A program made the translations under genes and the position numbers. Of a stretch of DNA of 11,805 nt, positions 6,839-11,805 are shown one piece after another. The notes under the pieces are model-generated. The model made no database searches. It was given only the letters and a program-made list of their open reading frames with translations, and had not been told where the DNA came from. This stretch comes from DASWRT01 sp036403035 (GTDB lineage: Bacteria; Pseudomonadota; Alphaproteobacteria; ATCC43930; CGMCC-115725). The DNA is taken from assembly GCA_036403035.1 (NCBI GenBank), contig DASWRT010000503.1, positions 1 to 11,805 of the forward strand, in the 5' to 3' direction. The stretch's first letter is position 1. Each line of letters starts with the position of its first letter.

Positions 6839-6962
6839 GTGCCGGCGATCAGGATTCAGACATCACTGTGCCGTCGCGCGGCTGATCGATTCCGCAGGCA
6901 TGGACGCCAAGCGGCACGGCCGGCTCCGCGCCGGCCAAGCGGTCTTCAAGGTACAATTCCAC

Positions 6963-7000
6963 CGCAGAGGACGCCGAGAACCGCGGAGGTTCGCAGAGCC
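6963..7000. repeat. Degenerate 9-10 bp tandem repeat with CGCNGAG core
   Basis: Four copies of a CGCNGAG core begin at 6963, 6972, 6982 and 6992: CGCAGAGGA, CGCCGAGAAC, CGCGGAGGTT and CGCAGAGCC. The spacing is 9, 10 and 10 bp. From memory, similar strings of the type ACCGCAGAGGACGCAGAGG occur between genes in many soil bacteria, so this may be one copy of a dispersed family rather than a local repeat. Confidence 0.5.
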
Positions 7001-7067
7001 ATGATACCGTCGGCCTCGGTCGTTGACCGATGCCGAGCGGGTTTGCTCAAACGCCGCACGGGCTCAG

Positions 7068-7102
7068 CCAACGGCCGATGAGTCAAGCTCAACGGCCGTT
7101 GG
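7068..7102. repeat. 10 bp inverted repeat enclosing a 12 bp palindrome
   Basis: CCAACGGCCG at 7068-7077 is the exact reverse complement of CGGCCGTTGG at 7093-7102, with 15 bp between. The right half is part of the perfect palindrome CAACGGCCGTTG (7090-7101), so CAACGGCCG also occurs twice in direct orientation 21 bp apart (7069 and 7090). The 21-bp offset is two helical turns, which suits cooperative protein binding, but no gene start lies close on either side. It could equally be an RNA hairpin at the end of the upstream plus-strand transcript. Confidence 0.45.
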
Positions 7103-7224
7103 TATGATTTCTCGCGCGCCGCAGGCGCGCAGCCGATTGCTCTCCGATCCTTCGCGGTAAAGAGCGCTTCTATTTCTTCTCGGGCGCCAAGCGGCCGGTC
7201 GCGGCGCACTGCGCCGGACACGCG

Positions 7225-7253
7225 AAAACGGCCGCGCCATGGGCGTCGGCCGT
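7225..7253 (-). terminator. Likely intrinsic terminator of rpmJ
   Basis: On the minus strand ACGGCCG (7253-7247) pairs with CGGCCGT (7234-7228), with further GCC/GGC pairing inside the 12-nt middle, and the stem runs directly into TTT (7227-7225), giving a TTTT tract with the last stem base. Reading the plus strand there is no T-run after the stem, so it works in the rpmJ direction only. It lies about 70 bp after the rpmJ stop. Confidence 0.6.
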
Positions 7254-7282
7254 CGGACGGACCGGGAGATCTGCGGAACGGC

Positions 7283-7312
7283 CGGCGGCGGCGCGCGGAA
7301 GCGCCGCCGCCG
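7283..7312 (-). repeat. 12-bp GC hairpin immediately after rpmJ
   Basis: CGGCGGCGGCGC (7283-7294) and GCGCCGCCGCCG (7301-7312) are exact reverse complements with a 6-nt loop. It begins 9 bp past the rpmJ stop. There is no T-run behind it, so on its own it is not a classical terminator; it may protect the 3' end of the message or assist the terminator at 7225-7253. Confidence 0.5.
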
Positions 7313-7321
7313 CTCCTCGCG

Positions 7322-7447
7322 TCAGCCCTGGCGGGCCTTGAACCGCGGATTGACTTTGTTGATGACGTAGACGCGCCCCTTGCGGCGCACCACGCGGCAG
7401 TTCTTGTCGCGCTTCTTCAGCGACTTCAGCGAGTTGGCGATCTTCAT
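7322..7447 (-). CDS. rpmJ: 50S ribosomal protein L36, cysteine-poor form
   Basis: Smallest protein of the large ribosomal subunit, 41 residues, very basic. It opens MKIANSLKSLKKRDKNC and continues VVRRKGRVYVINKVNPRFK, ending in the family-typical ARQG. The classical zinc-binding form has a CxxC...C...H set; here only Cys17 remains, so this is the zinc-independent (C-minus, YkgO-like) type that is usual in alphaproteobacteria. The slightly longer length (41 versus 37-38) also fits that type. It is a single-gene unit: a strong sigma-70-like promoter lies 44-72 bp upstream of the ATG, and hairpins with a T-run follow the stop. It is easily missed by gene callers because the same frame stays open far upstream into the methyltransferase gene; the ATG at 7447 is fixed by homology. 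Confidence 0.97.
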   Translation of the reverse strand: MKIANSLKSLKKRDKNCRVVRRKGRVYVINKVNPRFKARQG

Positions 7448-7490
7448 GGCGCGGACTGTCTCTGTCTCGTGCGGCGCGGGAAAGGCGCGG

Positions 7491-7519
7491 AAAATATGGG
7501 GCGCGCCCGCCGCTGTCAA
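7491..7519 (-). promoter_or_regulatory. Sigma-70 promoter of rpmJ
   Basis: On the minus strand the -35 hexamer is TTGACA (plus 7514-7519, perfect consensus), the spacer is 17 bp, and the -10 hexamer is TATTTT (plus 7491-7496, 4 of 6). Transcription should start near 7484, leaving a leader of about 37 nt before the rpmJ ATG. The -35 hexamer contains the TGA stop codon (7516-7518) of the upstream methyltransferase gene. Confidence 0.7.
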
Positions 7520-8469
7520 CCGCGCGCGTTGCCTGCTGCGATCGCATACAGCCGACACAGGCGAAGGCTCCCCGAGTCGAGCGCGGCGAGGCGGCGCATC
7601 CAGAACTCGGCGGCCTCGACAATGCTGAGGAGCTGCGGCTTCGCCAGCGACCGCAGGTCGACCTCGTCGAGCAGGCGCTTCCACCCCTGGATGATCAGCG
7701 CGCGGTACAAGTCCGTGCCGTCCTCGACGATACGGAGGTCGAAGCCGAGCCCGGACAGGCAGTCCCGGTACTGCGCCACCGTCCAGAGCTGGGGCGGCAC
7801 CGGCTCGGCCGAGGCCCAGGCGGCGAGCGCCGGGCCCGCCGGCACCGCCGCATCGCGCACGAACTCCGTCAGGAGGAGCTGGCCGTTCGCCTTCATGCCT
7901 TCGCGCACGACGCGGAGCAGCCGCTCCTTCCCGGCGAGCGCGAAGGTCGCGGTACGGCCGAAGACGCAATCGAAGGCGTTTCGGCGCAGCTCGACCGCGT
8001 CGGGGTTGTAATGCGCCACCGACGCCTTCTTTTCGAGCTTTGCCGCCTTGGACAGCGCCATGCCTTTCTGCGCCGCCTCCAGCGACCGTTCGAGGCCGGT
8101 CACGTAGGTCCCGAAGACCTTTGCGACCGCGCGCGGCGCGCCGCCCAGCTCGGCCGACAGGTCCAGCATGCTCATCGCCGACGTCAGGCCGCACGGCTTC
8201 AGCAGCGCGCAGACATACTCCTCGCCGCCGGGCGACAGGAAGCCCTCGCCCCACAACCATTGCGCGAGTTGGAAGAGATCGAGCGCCGGCGCCGGCGCCC
8301 CATGGTCATCCGCGTCCTTGCCGGTCCGGCCGTGCGGTGCGGGGATGGCAGCAGAAGCGCCGGCTGCCGGCGCGGCGGACGGATCGACCCCGTCCCACCA
8401 GGCCTTCAGCCGGTCGAGAAATCGCGCGGCCCCGTCCGCCGATACTCCCGGCGCCGCCATCAGCGCCAT
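7516..8469 (-). CDS. SAM-dependent methyltransferase-like protein, substrate unknown
   Basis: Predicted cytoplasmic protein of 317 residues with a class I methyltransferase-like fold. WLWGEGFLSPGGEEYV at about residues 71-86 matches the segment that precedes the SAM site in phosphoethanolamine/sterol-type methyltransferases (GEGF-SxGG). The SAM motif I position, about residues 101-110, reads MLDLSAELGG, keeping the strand and acidic residue but lacking the usual DxGxGxG spacing. Later pieces fit the fold: GLERSLEAAQKGM (motif II region), a motif II/III-like FDCVFGR, then LLRVVREGMKANGQLLLTEF (motif III). The N-terminal 60 residues include an alanine/proline-rich linker. The start at 8469 has GGGGAG just upstream; the frame is open further but without a better start. 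It is followed by rpmJ and preceded by dctR with a 167-bp gap, so it probably has its own promoter. Substrate unknown, and weakened SAM binding cannot be ruled out. Confidence 0.75.
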   Translation of the reverse strand: MALMAAPGVSADGAARFLDRLKAWWDGVDPSAAPAAGASAAIPAPHGRTGKDADDHGAPAPALDLFQLAQWLWGEGFLSPGGEEYVCALLKPCGLTSAMSMLDLSAELGGAPRAVAKVFGTYVTGLERSLEAAQKGMALSKAAKLEKKASVAHYNPDAVELRRNAFDCVFGRTATFALAGKERLLRVVREGMKANGQLLLTEFVRDAAVPAGPALAAWASAEPVPPQLWTVAQYRDCLSGLGFDLRIVEDGTDLYRALIIQGWKRLLDEVDLRSLAKPQLLSIVEAAEFWMRRLAALDSGSLRLCRLYAIAAGNARG

Positions 8470-8636
8470 GAACTCCCCAAAGTCCGCTCCCCCGCCACGG
8501 GCGATGCCGACGCCCCGGCATGATCCGGAACGACGTTCTCGCACCTGCCCCCGCTCCGTCAAGTGAGCGTAGGATTGAAGGCATGTCCCGAAGCCCAGAT
8601 ATCTTCGCGAAACCGTCATCGGGAGTGTCGGACAGC
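8470..8636. other. Intergenic gap between dctR and the methyltransferase gene
   Basis: This 167-bp stretch has no gene I can support. A minus-strand TTGACG (plus 8557-8562) could be a -35 element for the methyltransferase gene, but the hexamers 16-18 bp on are poor. TTCGCGAA (minus and plus alike) near 8603-8610 is an 8-bp palindrome. No clear terminator for dctR is seen. Confidence 0.35.
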
Positions 8637-9272
8637 CTAACCGTCGCCGAGCACGCCCGAGACGAGGCGGGCCAGCTCGACCGCGTTGCGGGCGCCCATC
8701 TTTTCGAGAATGCGAGCCCGATGCACCTCGACCGTGCGCATCGTGATGCCGAGTTCATCGGCGATCTGCTTGTTGCGGAACCCGGCGAGCAGCCGGTTCA
8801 GCACCTCCCGCTCGCGGCCCGAAAGCTCGGCGAGCCGGGCCTCGATCGCCTGCCGGCGCGAGCGGTTCCCGGCGCGCTCCGACGCTTTCGCGATCGCGCG
8901 CAGCACGCGGTCGACCAGCTCGTTGTCGTTGAACGGCTTCTCCAGGAAGTCGGCGGCTCCCTTTTGGAGGACCTCGACCGCGATCGGCACGTCGCCATGC
9001 CCGGTCAGGAAGACCACCGGCTGCGCCGCGCCGCGGGCGAGCAGGCGCTCGAACAGCTCCATGCCCGACATCGGGCCCATGCGGATATCGATGACGATGC
9101 AGCCTTCGATGTCCGGGCTGTAGGCGTCGAGGAAGGCTTCGCCCGACGGCCAGCCGTGCGCGACCACGCCGCGCGACTTGAACAGCCACGCAAGCGCGTC
9201 GCGGATCGCCGGGTCGTCGTCGACGATGTGCACGACCGGCGGCCGCGACGGCGGTATCTCCGGAATCGTCAT
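8637..9272 (-). CDS. dctR: FixJ/LuxR-type response regulator DctR
   Basis: Transcription activator of 211 residues, partner of the DctS kinase. The receiver domain covers about 10-125: acidic pair Asp18-Asp19, phospho-acceptor Asp62 in CIVIDIRM, Thr90 in VFLTGHGD and Lys112 in FLEKPF. The LuxR/FixJ helix-turn-helix covers about 148-205 (ELSGREREVLNRLLAGFRNK, then IADELGITMRTVEVHRARI). After Asp62 the sequence is RMGPMSG, where most relatives have RMPGMSG; the proline is displaced by one. The gene starts inside the end of dctS (ATGA overlap), so the two are translationally coupled. In Rhodobacter capsulatus the same pair activates the divergent dctPQM TRAP transporter genes in response to C4-dicarboxylates, and here dctP is likewise divergent from dctS. 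The upstream extension of this frame through dctS is chance. Confidence 0.93.
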   Translation of the reverse strand: MTIPEIPPSRPPVVHIVDDDPAIRDALAWLFKSRGVVAHGWPSGEAFLDAYSPDIEGCIVIDIRMGPMSGMELFERLLARGAAQPVVFLTGHGDVPIAVEVLQKGAADFLEKPFNDNELVDRVLRAIAKASERAGNRSRRQAIEARLAELSGREREVLNRLLAGFRNKQIADELGITMRTVEVHRARILEKMGARNAVELARLVSGVLGDG

Positions 9273-11317
9273 GCCGCCGCCTCCGCGCTCGCCCCCGGCA
9301 GCACGACGACGAACCGCGTCCCGCCGCCGGCGCGCGGCTCGAACCACAGCCGCCCCCTGTGCAGCTCGATGATCGAGCGGCAGATGTTGAGCCCCATCCC
9401 CATGCCTTCGCGCTTCGTCGTGACGAAGGGCTGGAAGACGCGGCCGGCGATGTCGGCCGCGATGCCGTGTCCGCGGTCGTCCACCGCGATGCTCGGCTCG
9501 CCGTCGGCGGTGACGCCGACCGTGACGGCGATCACGCGGCTCTCCCTCGGCAGGCCGGCCATCGCGTCCGCCGCGTTGCGGATCAGGTTCAGCAGGACCT
9601 GCTCGATCAGCACGCGATCGGCGGCGACCGCCGGGACGCCGCCGACCGCCGCCACCGTCAGGCGAACGCCGTGCCGGCGCGCGTCGCCGGCCGCGAACGC
9701 GACCGTCTCCTGAACGAGCGACACGAGGTCGCAACGGCCGAACCGCGGCTCGCGCTTGCGAACGAAATCGTAGATCCGGTGGATGATCGACCCGGCGCGC
9801 TGCGCCTGGGTCCCGAGCTTCTCCATCGCCTCGACCAGCTCGGCCGGCTCGTATGTTCCGCCGCGCAGCAGGTTGAGGCATCCGGCGCCGTAGCTGGCGA
9901 TCGCCGCGAGCGGCTGGTTCAACTCGTGCGCGAGGGTCGACGCCATCTCGCCCATCGTGATGAGGCGCCCCGTCGCCTGGAGCTTCTCCATCTGCCGCCG
10001 CGCCAGCTCTTCGGCATGCTTCCGGTCGGTCACGTCGAGGACCGATCCCATCCAGCCGATATGCCGCCCCTCGGCGTCGACCAGCGGCGCCTCGTAGATG
10101 AGCGCGTCGAACCGCTCGCCGTTCCGCCGCCGGAATCCCAGCTCGAACCCCTCGCTCGACGCCGCGCCGCTCAGCACCGCCTCGTGCCGGGCGAGCGTGT
10201 CGTCCATCATCTCGGGCAGCCAATAGGGCATCGGCGGCTCGCGGCCGACGAGTTCCTCGGCGCTCCAGCCGACCATCCGGCAGAATGCCGGGTTGACGTA
10301 GATGATGCGGCCTTCCAGGTCGCGGGCGCGCATCCCCACCGTCAGCGAGTCCTCCATCGCCTTGCGGAACGCGTGCTCGGCGCGCAGCGCATGCTCGGCG
10401 GCGAGGCGGCGGCGGAAATGCCGATAGACGATCAGGAGGTTGACGATCGCGACCAGCGCGAGGCCGAAGATCGCGGCGATCAGCGCGTTGTGCGCGAGAT
10501 TGGTCTTGCTCCGGTACGGCGTGACGGAGAGCAGCAGGCCGCGCACCGGCGGATCGAAGGCGATGGCGTGCGCCGCCTCCTCGCTCAGCGCGCCGATCTG
10601 CGATTTCCGCGCGAGCACGGCGCCGTCCGGGTCGACGAACGCGATCTGGTATTTCTCCGCGATCCACCAGGGCACGTCGCGGGCGAGAAGGGGATCGAGC
10701 GCAACCGTCGCGATCAGCGCCCCGGCGAGCGTGCCGTCGGTGAACAGCGGCGCCACGAGGTCGAAAAGCGCCGCGTTGCCGCCGGCCTTGTACACCGCGG
10801 TGAAGACCGGCCGGCCCGTCGAGGCGGCGAGCGCGACCGACGCCTGGTATGCTGCCGGATCGACGGGCTCGGGTGCCGGAGGAACGGCAACCCGCACCGC
10901 GCCGTCCGGCGCGCGCCATGCGATGCGGACGATCTCCGGGCTGTTCGTGACGAGGTGCCGGGCTCGCGAGAGGAATTGTTCGTGGTCGACCGCCTGCCGG
11001 CTGATCTCACCGGCGAGCCGGGCAACATCCTCCTCGTCGACGCCGATCTGGAACTGGAGGCTCTGCTCGACCCAGAGCACGTTCTTGATGACGGCGAGAC
11101 GCGCCTCCTCCCGCTCGTCGCGGTCGACGAGCCACAACAGGATGCCGATCAGGACGACGATCAGCACGATCGCCAGGACCGGAACGGTCGCCGCCGAATG
11201 CCGCGCGACGAGGCCGCCGAACCGGCCCCGCCCCGCCCGCCGGGCGGCGGGAACGGCGGAGGCCGCGCCCGGTCGCGGCGGCTTGGTTCGACGTGCCTTC
11301 AGGACACTGCGCAGCAT
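9269..11317 (-). CDS. dctS: C4-dicarboxylate sensor histidine kinase DctS
   Basis: Membrane sensor kinase of 682 residues. A basic N-terminus is followed by transmembrane segment 1 (about 44-64, VPVLAIVLIVVLIGILLWLV), a periplasmic sensory region of some 210 residues (about 65-274) and transmembrane segment 2 (about 277-298). A cytoplasmic PAS domain spans about 318-435 (GRIIYVNPAFCRMVGWSAEE, PYWLPEMM, DVTDRKHAEE). The dimerisation/phosphorylation site is His464 in STLAHELNQPLAAI. The ATPase domain has an N-box with Asn577 and Asn581 (LLNLIRNAADAM), G1 box DDRGHGI at 613-619 and G2 region EGMGMGLNI at 637-645. All catalytic residues are present. It overlaps dctR by 4 bp and is divergent from dctP. 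Domain order and context match DctS of the DctSR system, which senses malate, fumarate or succinate; the ligand is inferred. The ATG at 11317 has only a weak AGG upstream, and a TAGAAT -10-like hexamer (plus 11324-11329) would give almost no leader. Confidence 0.93.
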   Translation of the reverse strand: MLRSVLKARRTKPPRPGAASAVPAARRAGRGRFGGLVARHSAATVPVLAIVLIVVLIGILLWLVDRDEREEARLAVIKNVLWVEQSLQFQIGVDEEDVARLAGEISRQAVDHEQFLSRARHLVTNSPEIVRIAWRAPDGAVRVAVPPAPEPVDPAAYQASVALAASTGRPVFTAVYKAGGNAALFDLVAPLFTDGTLAGALIATVALDPLLARDVPWWIAEKYQIAFVDPDGAVLARKSQIGALSEEAAHAIAFDPPVRGLLLSVTPYRSKTNLAHNALIAAIFGLALVAIVNLLIVYRHFRRRLAAEHALRAEHAFRKAMEDSLTVGMRARDLEGRIIYVNPAFCRMVGWSAEELVGREPPMPYWLPEMMDDTLARHEAVLSGAASSEGFELGFRRRNGERFDALIYEAPLVDAEGRHIGWMGSVLDVTDRKHAEELARRQMEKLQATGRLITMGEMASTLAHELNQPLAAIASYGAGCLNLLRGGTYEPAELVEAMEKLGTQAQRAGSIIHRIYDFVRKREPRFGRCDLVSLVQETVAFAAGDARRHGVRLTVAAVGGVPAVAADRVLIEQVLLNLIRNAADAMAGLPRESRVIAVTVGVTADGEPSIAVDDRGHGIAADIAGRVFQPFVTTKREGMGMGLNICRSIIELHRGRLWFEPRAGGGTRFVVVLPGASAEAAA

Positions 11318-11356
11318 TCGCCTATTCTATGCCCTGCCCGGCGCGAGCGCATGGAC

Positions 11357-11367
11357 ATTTCGGAAAT
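11357..11367. promoter_or_regulatory. Small palindrome in the dctS-dctP gap
   Basis: ATTTC-G-GAAAT is exactly symmetric. It lies 40 bp upstream of dctS and 96 bp upstream of dctP and shares the TTTCGG string with the larger inverted repeat at 11421-11445. It could be a second, weaker site for the same regulator, which is inference. Confidence 0.35.
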
Positions 11368-11420
11368 CCACAATAGCGGGCGGTGCATCGACCCACTACT
11401 GTCGGTTAGGTGCGATTAGT

Positions 11421-11445
11421 TCGTTTCGGGTCAGGCCCGAAACGA
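11421..11445. promoter_or_regulatory. Perfect 10+10 bp inverted repeat upstream of dctP
   Basis: TCGTTTCGGG (11421-11430) and CCCGAAACGA (11436-11445) are exact reverse complements around a 5-bp spacer TCAGG. It ends 3 bp before the dctP Shine-Dalgarno and 17 bp before the ATG. Two readings fit: a DNA operator (for DctR or a repressor) at or just past the transcription start, or an mRNA hairpin in the dctP leader next to the ribosome-binding site. No T-run follows, so it is not an intrinsic terminator. Confidence 0.6.
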
Positions 11446-11448
11446 TCC

Positions 11449-11457
11449 GGAGGGAGG
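11449..11457 (+). promoter_or_regulatory. Strong ribosome-binding site of dctP
   Basis: GGAGGGAGG ends 5 bp before the ATG at 11463 and fixes that start. It is among the best Shine-Dalgarno sequences in the window, as expected for an abundant periplasmic receptor. Confidence 0.8.
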
Positions 11458-11462
11458 AACGA

Positions 11463-11805
11463 ATGAAAGCTCGTCTGTTGACGGGACTGGCCGCAGTCCT
11501 GTGCCTTGCCATGGCCGGCCCCGGCCCGGTGTACGCGCAGAGCGTGGTGATCAAGTTCAGCCACGTCGTCGCGCCCGACACGCCGAAAGGAAAGGGCGCC
11601 GAGAGATTCAAGGAACTGGCCGAGAAATACACGGAAGGCAAGGTCAAGGTCGAAGTCTACCCGAACTCGCAGCTGTACAAGGACAAGGAGGAGCTGGAGG
11701 CGCTCCAGCTCGGGGCGGTGCAGATGCTGGCGCCGTCGGTCAGCAAGTTCGGCCCGCTCGGGGTCAAGGAGTTCGAGGTCTTCGACCTTCCCTACATCTT
11801 CCCCG
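11463..11805 (+). CDS. dctP: TRAP transporter periplasmic C4-dicarboxylate receptor DctP (3' end beyond window)
   Basis: Extracytoplasmic solute receptor of a sodium- or proton-driven TRAP transporter; it binds C4-dicarboxylate in the periplasm and delivers it to the DctQM membrane proteins, whose genes should follow outside the window. Of an expected 330 or so residues, 114 are present and the frame is open to the right edge. Residues 1-25 form a Sec signal peptide (MKARLLTGLAAVLCLAM, ending VYA before QSV). The mature start VVIKFSHVVAPDTPKGKGAE and the segment VEVYPNSQLYKDKEELEALQ are hallmarks of the DctP family, as is LGAVQMLAPSVSKFGPLG, and the visible part ends FDLPYIFP. The divergent dctSR genes support a dicarboxylate ligand, although many DctP relatives bind other organic acids. 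Confidence 0.95.
   Translation, partial: MKARLLTGLAAVLCLAMAGPGPVYAQSVVIKFSHVVAPDTPKGKGAERFKELAEKYTEGKVKVEVYPNSQLYKDKEELEALQLGAVQMLAPSVSKFGPLGVKEFEVFDLPYIFP

Larger units (their letters stand above)
6839..7224. other. Non-coding convergent intergenic region
   Basis: No credible gene is found here on either strand; the open frames lack recognisable protein character and ribosome-binding sites. It lies between the convergent 157-residue gene and rpmJ and carries structure only: a hairpin GGCCGGC-N5-GCCGGCC (6918-6936) that could end the upstream plus-strand transcript although no T-run follows; a degenerate tandem repeat (6963-7000); a long-range inverted repeat with an internal palindrome (7068-7102); and a hairpin GCGCGCC-GCA-GGCGCGC (7114-7130). 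Confidence 0.6.

Noticed and set aside
6946..7221. 91-codon minus-strand frame between the 157-residue gene and rpmJ
   Set aside because: It crosses the tandem repeat and the nested palindromes, has no ribosome-binding site and no recognisable family.
6839..7321. CRISPR array or mobile-element remnant in the repeat-rich gap
   Set aside because: Repeats are short, few and unevenly arranged, with no spacers of constant length, no terminal inverted repeats with target duplication, and no transposase-like translation.
7322..8260. 312-codon minus-strand frame ending in the L36 sequence
   Set aside because: The upstream part is an out-of-frame reading of the methyltransferase gene; L36 begins at the ATG at 7447 and has its own promoter.
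8637..10919. 760-codon minus-strand frame that would fuse an arginine-rich region to DctR
   Set aside because: Only the last 211 codons have real protein character. The rest is an out-of-frame reading of dctS; the true DctR start is the ATG at 9272 in an ATGA overlap.
9359..11419. 686-codon plus-strand open frame opposite dctS
   Set aside because: Antisense shadow of the GC-rich kinase gene; no ribosome-binding site or protein family character, whereas dctS on the minus strand has all kinase boxes.
11318..11462. Sigma-54 promoter for dctP, as for rhizobial dctA
   Set aside because: I could not find a TGGCAC-N5-TTGC-type element in the gap.

Overview
The window looks like chromosomal DNA from a GC-rich alphaproteobacterium (Rhizobiales or Rhodospirillales type). 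This rests on the strong GC bias at third codon positions, a 41-residue single-cysteine L36, a FixJ-like response regulator paired with a DctS-like kinase, and a small protein built from motifs I associate with that class. The order-level placement is inference. I see no insertion sequence, tRNA, rRNA, CRISPR array or phage gene.

Left part, all on the minus strand (5886 down to 1): a periplasmic ABC-type substrate-binding protein, an IclR-family regulator, then glcD, glcE and glcF, the three subunits of a membrane-associated glycolate (2-hydroxy-acid) oxidase. glcF runs off the left edge. glcD-glcE-glcF are tightly spaced (27 and 20 bp gaps) and form an operon. The 122-bp iclR-glcD gap carries a perfect 9+9 bp inverted repeat that contains a FadR/GntR-type TGGT-N3-ACCA core. 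A different perfect palindrome (7-1-7) lies before the substrate-binding gene. The likely theme is uptake and oxidation of a small hydroxy-acid or a precursor of one, under local control.

Middle part (about 5.9-7.5 kb): gene-poor. It holds a doubtful 46-codon ORF with an excellent Shine-Dalgarno sequence, an AT-rich promoter-like island, a 157-residue uncharacterised helical protein on the plus strand, about 480 bp of non-coding DNA with several hairpins and a degenerate 9-10 bp repeat, and rpmJ (L36, cysteine-poor form) on the minus strand. rpmJ has a good sigma-70 promoter and a likely intrinsic terminator.

Right part (7.5-11.8 kb): a SAM-dependent methyltransferase-like gene, then dctR and dctS (two-component system with a 4-bp start/stop overlap), all on the minus strand. 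Divergent from dctS is the start of dctP, the periplasmic receptor of a TRAP C4-dicarboxylate transporter, cut by the right edge. The 145-bp dctS-dctP gap holds a perfect 10+10 bp inverted repeat just before the dctP ribosome-binding site, plus a smaller TTTCGG-containing palindrome. This matches the known logic in which DctS senses dicarboxylate and DctR activates the divergent TRAP operon.

Most genes are recognisable. The less expected items are the regulatory palindromes, the substrate-binding protein with no transporter partner in view, the methyltransferase with a weakened SAM motif, and the two-module 157-residue protein.
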